64,000 bases of DNA from an uncultured Bacteroidales bacterium (GCA_905234665.1 CAJOIV010000006.1:1-64000); one strand, 5' to 3'. Counted from the first letter of the stretch, positions 46,731 through 53,968 are shown. Numbers and translations are program-made. Notes: a model not told the origin generated them from the letters alone.

Positions 46731-46911
46731 GACACACTCCTCCGCCCCTTTGGGGCACCTCCCCTAACTTAGGGGAGGAGTGGCTGGCTCCACTATCGGT
46801 CGCCGAACTACGGTTGCCGCAGTCATTAGCAGTGTCAGAAGCAAGTTGCATTCTTGGCTGCTCCCCTAAGTTAGGGGAGCTGTCAGCTTTGCTGACTGAG
46901 GAGTGTGTTCT
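46731..46911. repeat. MITE-like element with inverted ends and two palindromes
   Basis: The 187-base gap between rlmH and the PHP gene is almost filled by an element whose ends are inverted copies: GACACACTCCTC at the left and GAGGAGTGTGTTC at the right. Each end carries a palindrome of the CTCCCCTAA/TTAGGGGAG type (46758-46778 and 46861-46879), and the left one has an additional GCCCCTTTGGGGC hairpin. A near-copy of the left end, inverted, is at 60728-60777. No transposase gene is present. The palindromes may also terminate transcription from both sides. Confidence 0.75.
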
Positions 46912-46914
46912 CAA

Positions 46915-47682
46915 TCACCTCGGCAGCGGGGCGTCGCGGAAGGCCATGGTGTCGATATATCGGCCCTCTTTGCCAGCCAGTGCCAGGGCGAACTCGCCGA
47001 AGGTGCGGTGCTCCATGTGGATGACGTTGTACACGTCGCCCACGTTGTCGATGAAGTGGGCGTCGCTGTCGGTGATGAAGTTGAACCGCTTGAGGTAGGC
47101 GAATTTCTTGAGCATCTCCTCGCGGGTGGTGAATCGGTTTATCTCCAGCCCGTCGGCCTTCAGGTCGGGCGGGATGAATCCCAGCTGGCTGGTGAGCGAC
47201 GTGGTGCCCTTGTTCACGTGGGCAGGCACGAAGAGTCCGCCGAGGCGGTGAGCCTCTTCATATATGCCGTCGATGTCCACGTCGATGGCGTTGAGCAGGT
47301 GGTAGGGAGCCTCGTCCACAATCTCGTCGTTTTCGTCCACCACCAGCTGGTAGCCGAAACGTTCCTCGTCATTGGGGATGGGGGGGAGGTGCTCGTCAAG
47401 GAAGACCTGGAAGGCGTCCAGTTGCTCGTCGGTCTCGAAATAGCAGAGGCAGTGGGCCTCTTCCTGCGAGGTGACCTCCACACCGCCGAGCACAAATAGG
47501 CCGCGCTCGCGTCCCACCTTCTGGGTCACTTTGACCTGTCGGGTGGTATTGTGGTCGGAGATGGCAATCATATCCAGCCCGCGTGCCAAAGCGCGTTCCA
47601 CGATGGCCGTGGGGCTCATCTCCAGATCGCCGCACGGTGAGAGTACCGTGTGGATGTGTAGGTCGGCCTTGAAGGGTGTCAT
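46915..47682 (-). CDS. PHP-domain metal-dependent phosphoesterase
   Basis: A 255-residue PHP (polymerase and histidinol phosphatase) domain protein. The metal ligands are visible: DLHIHTVLSPCGD at 6-18, MIAISDHNTTRQ (HN ligand), GVEVTSQEEAHCLCYF, PAHVNKGTTS and NFITDSDAHFIDNVGD. Such proteins hydrolyse nucleotides or phosphates. The start ATG 47682 overlaps the DRTGG gene stop by four bases. In other anaerobes the DRTGG-PHP pair sits in [FeFe]-hydrogenase or Hyd operons; here no hydrogenase genes are adjacent. Confidence 0.88.
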   Translation of the reverse strand: MTPFKADLHIHTVLSPCGDLEMSPTAIVERALARGLDMIAISDHNTTRQVKVTQKVGRERGLFVLGGVEVTSQEEAHCLCYFETDEQLDAFQVFLDEHLPPIPNDEERFGYQLVVDENDEIVDEAPYHLLNAIDVDIDGIYEEAHRLGGLFVPAHVNKGTTSLTSQLGFIPPDLKADGLEINRFTTREEMLKKFAYLKRFNFITDSDAHFIDNVGDVYNVIHMEHRTFGEFALALAGKEGRYIDTMAFRDAPLPR

Positions 47683-48014
47683 GCTTTCAGCAGGTCGTAT
47701 ATCTTGCCTGCAGTCTCGAAGGTCTCCATGGGGGTGCTGAGGAAGGGGATGCCCTCCTCGTTGCTCTGCTCGAGGGTCTCGTCGGCAGCCGTCTGGCCTT
47801 TCACCAGGATGACGCATGCCAGCTCCTTGAGCGAGGCGATGGCCATCACGTTCTTATGCACCTGCAGGGTGACCCAGATATTGCCCATCTCGGCGTTGCC
47901 CATCACGTCGCTGAGGAGGTCGGAGACATAGCATCCGTCGATGTCGCGGTCCAGACCGCTTTCGCCGGATAAGACTTTCAGATTGAGTGCTTCAACAAGT
48001 TCTTTGACTTTCAT
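47679..48014 (-). CDS. DRTGG-domain protein
   Basis: A 111-residue stand-alone DRTGG domain: MKVKELVEALNLKVLSG, then DIDGCYVSDLLSDVMGNAE, GNIWVTLQVHKNVMAIASLKEL and FLSTPMETFETAGKIYDLL. The domain is known as a probable ligand-binding module in Pta and CBS proteins. It is upstream of the PHP gene and shares its transcript. A -7 box TATCTTTG lies 21 bases upstream of the ATG. Confidence 0.85.
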   Translation of the reverse strand: MKVKELVEALNLKVLSGESGLDRDIDGCYVSDLLSDVMGNAEMGNIWVTLQVHKNVMAIASLKELACVILVKGQTAADETLEQSNEEGIPFLSTPMETFETAGKIYDLLKA

Positions 48015-48034
48015 GGTATCGGTGTTTTTGTTTG

Positions 48035-48042
48035 CAAAGATA
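48035..48042 (-). promoter_or_regulatory. -7 box of the DRTGG-PHP operon
   Basis: Minus strand TATCTTTG, preceded by AAAAAGTTG. The same AAAAGTTG-TAnnTTTGCA context recurs at 50351 and 53801. Confidence 0.65.
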
Positions 48043-48074
48043 CAACTTTTTTCTCAACTATGAACTTTTTTCCC

Positions 48075-48082
48075 TATCTTTG
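48075..48082 (+). promoter_or_regulatory. -7 box of the small unknown gene
   Basis: Plus strand TATCTTTG followed by CA, 31 bases before ATG 48113. It lies only 32 bases from the divergent -7 box at 48035, so the two promoters overlap. It decides the start: an upstream TTG/ATG-type frame from 48032 would begin before the promoter. Confidence 0.65.
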
Positions 48083-48112
48083 CAACTCCAAATACAAACA
48101 AATCTCACTCCT

Positions 48113-48517
48113 ATGCAACTGAAACTGACTTTCGACGAGATAGGTAAACTCATCTATGAGAAGACCGGCAAAGAACTCCCCCTCATGTATGGCGGGCCGC
48201 ACACCGTGCGCGTCTCCTACAAGGTGCCCCTCATGGGTCCCGTGGGCCTCGATATCAATGTCGACCGCATCGACGGGGGCGATATCTATCTCTCCTATGG
48301 TGGCGGCAAGGCCATCGAGTTCATGGTGCGCACCGCCTTCAAGCAGTTGGAGGGGCGTCCCGAGGCCGAGATGCTGCAATTGCTCGACGACAACCGTCTT
48401 GTCCTGTTGCTGGGCAAGAGTCCTCAAATGGCGCAAATCTTCGAGCGTGTCGACCTGCAGGACATCCACTTCGACGAGCGTTCCGCTATGATCGACTTTG
48501 CCCCGAAGGGTATGTAG
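48113..48517 (+). CDS. Small cytosolic protein of unknown function
   Basis: A 134-residue protein that I do not recognise. It starts MQLKLTFDEIGKLIYEKTGKEL and has no signal peptide or membrane segment. Its middle (VRVSYKVPLMGPVGLDINVDRIDGGDIYLSYGGGKAIEFMV) alternates hydrophobic and polar residues like beta-strands. The C-terminal third looks helical with a final strand. It has its own promoter, divergent from the DRTGG-PHP operon, and converges on the outer-membrane gene at 48529. Codon use is like the neighbours. A structure-based search would be the only way to place it. Confidence 0.75.
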   Translation: MQLKLTFDEIGKLIYEKTGKELPLMYGGPHTVRVSYKVPLMGPVGLDINVDRIDGGDIYLSYGGGKAIEFMVRTAFKQLEGRPEAEMLQLLDDNRLVLLLGKSPQMAQIFERVDLQDIHFDERSAMIDFAPKGM

Positions 48518-48528
48518 CCCGAGGGGTG

Positions 48529-49467
48529 TTAGAAAGTGTAGCTGAAACCGACGCGCACCCACGTGGCGTAGTTTCTGTTGGCCATGGGGGCGGCGTTCAG
48601 GTCGAACCCGATGTTGGTGCTTTCGGAGGTGACGGTGGTGGTTGTGCGGCGTGAGAGGACGCGCGGCGAGGCTGTCTCGTCGTACTCGTCCACCACGGTG
48701 ACGGCGACATCCTTAATCTTGCGGTATCCCAGGGCCAGGCAGTCAAAATAGAGGTCGACCAGGCAATTGGGACTCACCTGCCAGCTGAGGCCGGGGGTGA
48801 CGAGGGCGCCAAAGGAGGTGGTGGAGTGGTCGATGTCGAAGGCGGTGTCGATGGTGCCGTGCATCTCGCGGTAGGTCCAGTCGAGGTAGTCGTGGTGGTG
48901 GGGCTTGTTGACTTTCGAGAAGAAGCCGTTGGCCTCGACGAAGAGGGCCAGGTCGCCGGCCTGGACCAACTCGTAGCGCACGTAGGGGGCGATGCTCCAG
49001 GAGGTGCAGTATTCCTTGAACCAGCCTACATAGTCCTCGAGGATGGACGAGTCGGGGAAGGCGGCCTGCGTCTTCAGTACGCGGACGTCGCAGTAGGGGT
49101 TGTTCGACATGTAGCGTGCCGCGTCCTGGTCGGCCGAGGTGTGGTGCCAGTTGAAGGAGCCGGAGATGCCGAACTGCAGGCGTTGTATCTGGTAGCCTAT
49201 CTTCGCGCCTCCGCCGAGGGCGAGGTATTTGTCGCTCTCGAACTGCTCCTGGTCGGTGGCGGTGGAGTCGGTGTAGCCGATAAAGCGGTAGGTGACACCC
49301 GCGGGGGTGTTCTCAATCTCATAATTGTACTGGCGGTAGAGGGTGCTGTAGTCCGTTGTCGAGGAGGCGGTGGGCTTCGACCCGTTCAGGTACATGCTGA
49401 CCACGAATTGCGCCTGCCCCGTAACAGCACATGCCAGCAATGCGATGGTGAGGAGAGTCTTTTTCAT
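48529..49467 (-). CDS. Outer-membrane beta-barrel-like protein (paralogue A)
   Basis: A 312-residue exported protein with signal peptide MKKTLLTIALLACAVTGQAQ. Alternating strands (KIGYQIQRLQFGISGSFNWHHTS, APYVRYELVQAGDLALFVEANGFF and LVTPGLSWQVSPNCLVDLYFDCLALGYRKI) and the terminal aromatic VRVGFSYTF indicate an outer-membrane barrel of about ten strands. It is two bases downstream of a shorter paralogue and shares the ...RYxLVxAGDxxLFxExNxF and LTPxxxVDLYxDxLxxxY patterns. Function unknown. Confidence 0.78.
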   Translation of the reverse strand: MKKTLLTIALLACAVTGQAQFVVSMYLNGSKPTASSTTDYSTLYRQYNYEIENTPAGVTYRFIGYTDSTATDQEQFESDKYLALGGGAKIGYQIQRLQFGISGSFNWHHTSADQDAARYMSNNPYCDVRVLKTQAAFPDSSILEDYVGWFKEYCTSWSIAPYVRYELVQAGDLALFVEANGFFSKVNKPHHHDYLDWTYREMHGTIDTAFDIDHSTTSFGALVTPGLSWQVSPNCLVDLYFDCLALGYRKIKDVAVTVVDEYDETASPRVLSRRTTTTVTSESTNIGFDLNAAPMANRNYATWVRVGFSYTF

Positions 49468-49469
49468 GG

Positions 49470-50318
49470 TTAGAAGCAGATGTTAAGACCTACACGGACG
49501 AAATTGCCGGGGTTGGAGGAGCCCCAGTTGGGAGTGCCGAAGATGCCGAGGTCTATGTCGGAGCTCTTCTCGGTGACGGTGGTGGTCAGCGTTTCCTCCT
49601 GGTTGACGACGAAGTAGGTGCCGATGCTGGTGGGCCGGATGGTGAAGTTGTAGTATTCGGAGGTGCGGGTGTAAGAGGCGTAGGCGATGGAGAGGAAGTC
49701 GAGGTAAAGGTCGATTGAGACGTTGGGCGTCAGCATCCAGTTGAGGCCGGGGGTGATGCGGGCGCCGAACCCCGTGGCGTTTCTGGTCTGGGTGAAGGTG
49801 GTGTCGAAGTCGCGCAGGGGGGTGGGGACGCCGTCCTTGATGTAAGTCTGGTGGGCGGTGACCGTGGGGTTCTGCTCCATGGCGTAGAAGGCGTTGAGCT
49901 CGGCGAAGAGGGAGATGTCGCCCGCCTTGACGATATCATAGCGGAAGAAGGGTACCACAGTGATGGTGGTGCTCTTGGTGTCCATGGTGCCTTTTGTAAT
50001 CCACATCGTCTCGGGACAGATGGGGATGAGGCTGGGGTCCAGCGGCTGGTTCTTGACGGTGGTCATGGTATAGTTGGCCCCGATGCCGAACATGAGCTTT
50101 CCGGTCTTGTATCCAAAGCGGAAGCCACCCTCGAACGAAGTGGCCCCTACGTTGGGGACGTCGGCGGAGTAGGTGGTGTCGTCGGTTACGGTGATTTGGG
50201 TGAGCGTGGTGGTGTTGCCCGAAGAAATGTAACCGCCCGCGTTGAGGCTCACAAATATCTGGGACTGGGCCATGAAGGCGCACAGGACCAGAACGATAGA
50301 GAGGAATAATCTTTTCAT
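49470..50318 (-). CDS. Outer-membrane beta-barrel-like protein (paralogue B)
   Basis: A 282-residue exported protein with signal peptide MKRLFLSIVLVLCAFMAQSQ. Strand-like segments include GFRFGYKTGKLMFGIGANYTM, FFRYDIVKAGDISLFAELNAFYAM and RITPGLNWMLTPNVSIDLYLDFLSIAY, ending VRVGLNICF with a terminal Phe. It is paralogous to the next gene downstream and probably arose with it by tandem duplication. A -7 box TATCTTTG lies at 50351-50358. Confidence 0.78.
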   Translation of the reverse strand: MKRLFLSIVLVLCAFMAQSQIFVSLNAGGYISSGNTTTLTQITVTDDTTYSADVPNVGATSFEGGFRFGYKTGKLMFGIGANYTMTTVKNQPLDPSLIPICPETMWITKGTMDTKSTTITVVPFFRYDIVKAGDISLFAELNAFYAMEQNPTVTAHQTYIKDGVPTPLRDFDTTFTQTRNATGFGARITPGLNWMLTPNVSIDLYLDFLSIAYASYTRTSEYYNFTIRPTSIGTYFVVNQEETLTTTVTEKSSDIDLGIFGTPNWGSSNPGNFVRVGLNICF

Positions 50319-50350
50319 TTCTGTTGTACTTCTTATGAGATTTCAATCTG

Positions 50351-50358
50351 CAAAGATA
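50351..50358 (-). promoter_or_regulatory. -7 box for the outer-membrane protein pair
   Basis: Minus strand TATCTTTG preceded by AAAAAAAGTTG, 33 bases before the ATG at 50318. It means that the pair need not depend on readthrough from btuG. Confidence 0.65.
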
Positions 50359-50391
50359 CAACTTTTTTTTGATATGGAAAGAAAAAGATGC

Positions 50392-51465
50392 TCAGAAGAC
50401 CACTTTCTTGCAGAAGAAACCTGCCTCGACCTGCCAGCGGAGGGTGCCGTCGGGCGAGTAGCAGTAGACGTCGCCGGTCGAGGTGTAGGGGCTGTTGCAG
50501 AGGTAGATGTCGCCAGTGGTGCGGTCTATGCTGATGCCGTAGGCGTAGGGCATGCTGACGGAGGTGAAGATGGGTGTGGTCTCGAGCGTCGTCATGTCGG
50601 TGCGGAAGAAGAGGGCGGCGGGGTTCCACTGGGCGTCGTAGGTGGTGATGTAGTGGTAGAGGGTGCCGTCGTGGAGGTCCATGGCTGTGGCTGCCTGGGC
50701 GAGGGACGTGAGCTCTTGGGTGGTGAGGTCGAGGACTTTGGCACTGGCCTCCTCCACGCCGTAGTTGCCGGCGCAGGCCACGACACAGCGGTTCTCGTCG
50801 AGGGCCTGGATACGGGTGGGGTTGATGCCCACGACAATCTTGTCTGTCTCGGTGAAGGTGGCGAGGTCGACCACGGAGACGGAGTTGTCGTAGAGGGTGG
50901 TCGTGCCGTCGGAGGCATACTCCCACGAGTTGCATACGACGAGGTTCTCCCCGCAGAGGCACATCTGTTCGGGCTGCATGCCACTGAGGGGGCAGGTGGC
51001 CTCGATTTCGAGGCTGACGGTGTCGATGCGCACCACGCTGCGGTCGTAGCAGCTGACGTACACCTTGCCCTCGTGGCAGACGATGTAGCGCGGTCCGCGT
51101 CCGGCGAAGCCTATCTGCTTGATGCTGCGTCCGGTGGTGGGGTCGATGACTTCGACGATGCCCGAATTCCAGACGGTGCAGTAGAGGCGCGAGCCGTAGA
51201 GGACGAGATCCTGTGCCACGTCGCCGAGGCCGCGGCCGTTGACGCGCGAGAACCATTCAGGGTCGATGGTGCCCTGGGTGATGTTGATGCGGCTGATTTC
51301 GGCGTTGTTGCCGCTCCACGAGCCTTCGTTCAGGAGGTAGGCGATGCGGTCGGTGACGGCCGGCGGGGTGGTGTCGGTGGTGTCTGTGGGGGCTGGTCTT
51401 TCGGGTTCGCAGGCGGCGAAGAGAAGTAAGAGGGCAAGAGTCCAAATGGGAAAGGTCTTTTTCAT
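50392..51465 (-). CDS. btuG: BtuG-like surface cobalamin-binding beta-propeller lipoprotein
   Basis: A 357-residue lipoprotein with lipobox FAAC (Cys19) followed by acidic residues. The body is a YVTN/DUF5074-type seven-bladed propeller: IAYLLNEGSWSGNNAEISRIN, SRLYCTVWNSGIVEVIDPTTG, YVSCYDRSVVRIDTVSL and DNSVSVVDLATFTETDKIVVG are successive blades. BtuG of Bacteroides caps BtuB and captures B12 with very high affinity. The assignment rests on this fold and on its position directly after a riboswitch-controlled btuB. The in-frame open frame is longer upstream (to 52395) but the MKK signal peptide marks the true start. Confidence 0.82.
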   Translation of the reverse strand: MKKTFPIWTLALLLLFAACEPERPAPTDTTDTTPPAVTDRIAYLLNEGSWSGNNAEISRINITQGTIDPEWFSRVNGRGLGDVAQDLVLYGSRLYCTVWNSGIVEVIDPTTGRSIKQIGFAGRGPRYIVCHEGKVYVSCYDRSVVRIDTVSLEIEATCPLSGMQPEQMCLCGENLVVCNSWEYASDGTTTLYDNSVSVVDLATFTETDKIVVGINPTRIQALDENRCVVACAGNYGVEEASAKVLDLTTQELTSLAQAATAMDLHDGTLYHYITTYDAQWNPAALFFRTDMTTLETTPIFTSVSMPYAYGISIDRTTGDIYLCNSPYTSTGDVYCYSPDGTLRWQVEAGFFCKKVVF

Positions 51466-51466
51466 G

Positions 51467-51544
51467 GGGTTTGTGGGTTTAATGGGTTTATAGGTTTCTA
51501 GTGGCACTAGTAGCTCTGGTAGTACTAGTGGCACTATGGGTACT
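51467..51544. repeat. 9-base tandem arrays between btuB and btuG
   Basis: At 51500-51544 five 9-base units read AGTGGCACT, AGTAGCTCT, GGTAGTACT, AGTGGCACT and ATGGGTACT. Next to them (51467-51498) a GGGTTTnnn pattern repeats with the same period. The btuB stop codon (TAG on the minus strand) is formed by the last unit. The array fills the gap between the two genes. Confidence 0.75.
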
Positions 51545-53588
51545 AGGTTTCTATTGTTATTCCTATTCTGTAGTTGCGGCCCATCATGGGGTAGCTCTGG
51601 ACCACCTCGTATTGGGTGTCGAGGAGGTTGAGCACCTGGGCTTTGAGGCGCAGGGTGGCTTTCCCGAGGTCGAAGTCGTGGCTGAGGGTGATGCCGTGGT
51701 CGGCGTAGGGCTCCATCCAGGTGCTGTAGGTGTTCTGTTCGCGGCTGTAGCGGACGCCCACGAGGGTGAGGGTGTATCCGACCGTCACCCAGGGGGTTGT
51801 GGCCAGCAGTGAGGCGCCGCCGCTGTGGCGGGGGGTGTAGGGTATCTGGTGGCCGTAGGTCTTGCTCTGCGGGTCGGTGATGTCGACGGCCTTCTGCCAG
51901 GTGTAGCTTGCCGAGGCGTCGAGGCGGAAGTCCTGGCGGCGTGCATGGTAGAGGGTGTAACTGGCGGTGAGGTCGAGGCCGATGATGGAGACCTCGCCGA
52001 GGTTGCGCATCGACCAGATGAACATATTCTGTGTGGGGACGGCGATAATCTTGTCGCTCACGCGGTTGCGGTAGAAGTCGGCGGTGGCCTCGATGCGGTG
52101 GCGCAGGTGTGTCGAGAGCTTCTGCGTACCGGTGTGGAACGAGACTCCGGCATTGTACTGGCGGCCCTTCTCGGGGCGCAGGGCACGGCCCACGGTGAAG
52201 TAGTAGAGCTCGTTGAAGTTGGGCACTCGGTAGGTGTCCTTGTAGAAGGCGCGGAAGGTGAACATGCCGCGTGTCAGCGTCGCGCCGAGGTAAGGCGATG
52301 CATGGACGTAGGGGCGTACTCCCGTGTACGCCCGCTCGTGGTCTTGGACAAAGGTGCCTAGCACATGGGCGTTCAGCTGGAGCCCTCTGAGCCATTCCCA
52401 GAGGTGCACCTCGTATTGTGCCGTCAGCACTCCCTGGAGGCTCTCGCGGGTGACGTCGTTGTGGGTGGAGAGGTTGCTGAGGAGGCGGCTCACCGACTCG
52501 TCGGCCGAGGCGGTGATGCTGAGCCAGTCGCCGTAGTCGTTGCCCGTGTGGAAGCGCGCGCCCTGCGAGAGGTAGGCCTCCTGCTGGGTGTAGAGGTTGA
52601 GGATGAGGCCGGCGTTGTTGGCGGTGTCCTCGTAGAGGTCGTGGGCGTACTGGTATTTGCCCAGCAGCTGCCAGTCCCAGTGGGTGCCCGTCTGGCGGTA
52701 GCGGGTCTGCGTGAAGAAGAGCCGCTCCTCCGTGTGTTCCCCGCTGGGGACCACGCGGTAGAAGATGACGGGGCCCGGCAGCTGGTGGTAGCCCTGCATG
52801 TAGTGGGCCTTGACCTGCAGCCGTTTGCGGGGCGCGAAGCTGTAGAAGAAGTTGGCGTCCAGGGTGGCGGTCTTCACCGCCGAGTTCTCGCGTCGCTCGC
52901 GCGAGCTGCTGTCCTCCTTGCTGCCCGTGTAGTAGAGCGTGAAGGGGTAGTTGCCGTCGGTGCGCATATAGTTGCCCGAGAGCGAGAGGGCGCCGCGGGT
53001 GCCGATCTGGCGCTCGACGCCGAGGGTGGGGGAGAAGTAGCCGAAGGAGCCTCCCTCGGCGCCTGCCCGCAGGTGCCAGGGCAGCGAGTCGAACTCCGGC
53101 TCGCGTGTCTCCATTGTCATCACGCTGCCCGAGGCGTAGGCCCGCGCGGCCTGCAGGGGGGTGGTGCTCTGGCCGTTGCTGAGGCTGAAGAAGCTGGCAC
53201 CAGCCAGCGAGTAGCGGCTCAGGTCCACCTGCCCGTTCTGGCAGTCGTTGACGGCCACGCCGTCGATGGTGAGGGTGCTGAACTGGCTCCCCATGCCGCG
53301 GACGGAGACGGTCTTGATGCCGCCCACGCCGCCGTAGTCCTTGATTGTGGCGCCGGCCATCTGGCGCAGCGCGTCGGCCACCTGTGTGCTCCCGAGGCGC
53401 TCCAGCCGTTCCACGTCGGCCACCTGGGTGGGGGTCTGTGTGAGGGTGCTGTTGGGGCGCGGGTTCTTCTCGGTGATGACCACCTCGGGGAGTGTCACAC
53501 GGACGCGCGAGGTGTCCTGTGCCGCGCCGTGAACCACGGGCAACAAGAGCAGAAGCGTGAGCGTTATGAGCCTTTTTGTTCTTTCCAT
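51543..53588 (-). CDS. btuB: TonB-dependent vitamin B12 receptor BtuB
   Basis: A 681-residue outer-membrane receptor with signal peptide MERTKRLITLTLLLLLPVVHGAAQ. The plug domain reads LPEVVITEKNPRPNST, then VADALRQMAGATIKDYGGVGGIKTVSVRGMGSQFSTLTIDGVAVND. A 22-strand barrel follows (YSLAGASFFSLSNGQ to the end, GRNYRIGITIET). The cobalamin substrate is inferred from the riboswitch in its leader and from the BtuG-like gene downstream. The leader from riboswitch to ATG is 37 bases. GC-rich, backbone-like. Confidence 0.92.
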   Translation of the reverse strand: MERTKRLITLTLLLLLPVVHGAAQDTSRVRVTLPEVVITEKNPRPNSTLTQTPTQVADVERLERLGSTQVADALRQMAGATIKDYGGVGGIKTVSVRGMGSQFSTLTIDGVAVNDCQNGQVDLSRYSLAGASFFSLSNGQSTTPLQAARAYASGSVMTMETREPEFDSLPWHLRAGAEGGSFGYFSPTLGVERQIGTRGALSLSGNYMRTDGNYPFTLYYTGSKEDSSSRERRENSAVKTATLDANFFYSFAPRKRLQVKAHYMQGYHQLPGPVIFYRVVPSGEHTEERLFFTQTRYRQTGTHWDWQLLGKYQYAHDLYEDTANNAGLILNLYTQQEAYLSQGARFHTGNDYGDWLSITASADESVSRLLSNLSTHNDVTRESLQGVLTAQYEVHLWEWLRGLQLNAHVLGTFVQDHERAYTGVRPYVHASPYLGATLTRGMFTFRAFYKDTYRVPNFNELYYFTVGRALRPEKGRQYNAGVSFHTGTQKLSTHLRHRIEATADFYRNRVSDKIIAVPTQNMFIWSMRNLGEVSIIGLDLTASYTLYHARRQDFRLDASASYTWQKAVDITDPQSKTYGHQIPYTPRHSGGASLLATTPWVTVGYTLTLVGVRYSREQNTYSTWMEPYADHGITLSHDFDLGKATLRLKAQVLNLLDTQYEVVQSYPMMGRNYRIGITIET

Positions 53589-53625
53589 TGTCGTTTTCTT
53601 CCCTTTCCTCGAGGGGGTGTTAAAC

Positions 53626-53797
53626 CCGGTTTGGCAGGTCTTCTGACTTGCTCCCCGTCCTCTTCCGGCCTTCCCATACGATGTTGTCGCACAGTGGCAT
53701 CCTGATGGAAGAGAACCCGCGGGAACTCACAGCAGCGGGACTGTCCGGGACTCGCACCCGGTTCCCTCTTGGCACACTCGCCGTGTGACCAAACCGG
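53626..53797 (-). promoter_or_regulatory. Cobalamin riboswitch
   Basis: On the minus strand the element has a closing stem CCGGTTTGG/CCAAACCGG (53789-53797 with 53626-53634), a GCCACTG segment, GGGAAGGCC and the B12 box AGTCAGAAGACCTGCC (53633-53648), the diagnostic of the adenosylcobalamin riboswitch family. It lies directly between the -7 box and btuB. B12 binding should switch btuB-btuG expression off, most likely by hiding the start region, as no terminator hairpin with a U-run is seen before the ATG. Confidence 0.95.
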
Positions 53798-53800
53798 CTG

Positions 53801-53808
53801 CAAAAGTA
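53801..53808 (-). promoter_or_regulatory. -7 box of the btuB operon
   Basis: Minus strand TACTTTTG followed by CAGCC, immediately upstream of the riboswitch stem, so the riboswitch begins at the transcript 5' end. The upstream AAAAAGTTG context is shared with 48035 and 50351. Confidence 0.7.
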
Positions 53809-53866
53809 CAACTTTTTCCCGACATGGAAAGAAAAAAATCCCACCACCCCCTGAGCTGTCTGTACA

Positions 53867-53968
53867 CTTATATTACAGTTATATTGTAGTTATATTATAG
53901 TTATACGTAGACTCATGGTATAACTATAGTATAACTACAATATAACTATGGTATAACTATAATATAAG
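53867..53968. repeat. Inverted array of 11-base AT-rich units
   Basis: The right arm is GTATAACTATA, GTATAACTACA, ATATAACTATG, GTATAACTATA, ATATAAG; the left arm is its inverse (CTTATAT, TACAGTTATAT, TGTAGTTATAT, TATAGTTATAC) around an 11-base centre. The arms match for about 30 bases with one mismatch and the right arm has one extra unit. It lies in the divergent gap between btuB and the M16 protease gene, 53589-54057. Nothing else in that gap but the riboswitch and its promoter is recognised. Confidence 0.85.

Noticed and set aside
50392-52395. A 667-residue reading of the btuG frame
   Set aside because: The upstream 310 codons are antisense-frame text of btuB; the lipoprotein signal peptide at 51465 marks the start.
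52365-53705. A 446-codon plus-strand open frame opposite btuB that also runs through the riboswitch
   Set aside because: It conflicts with a recognised receptor and a structured RNA and has no start signal or family features.
53867-53968. Regular repeat considered as a CRISPR array
   Set aside because: Units are 11 bases, contiguous and inverted in two arms, with no spacers and no cas genes nearby.
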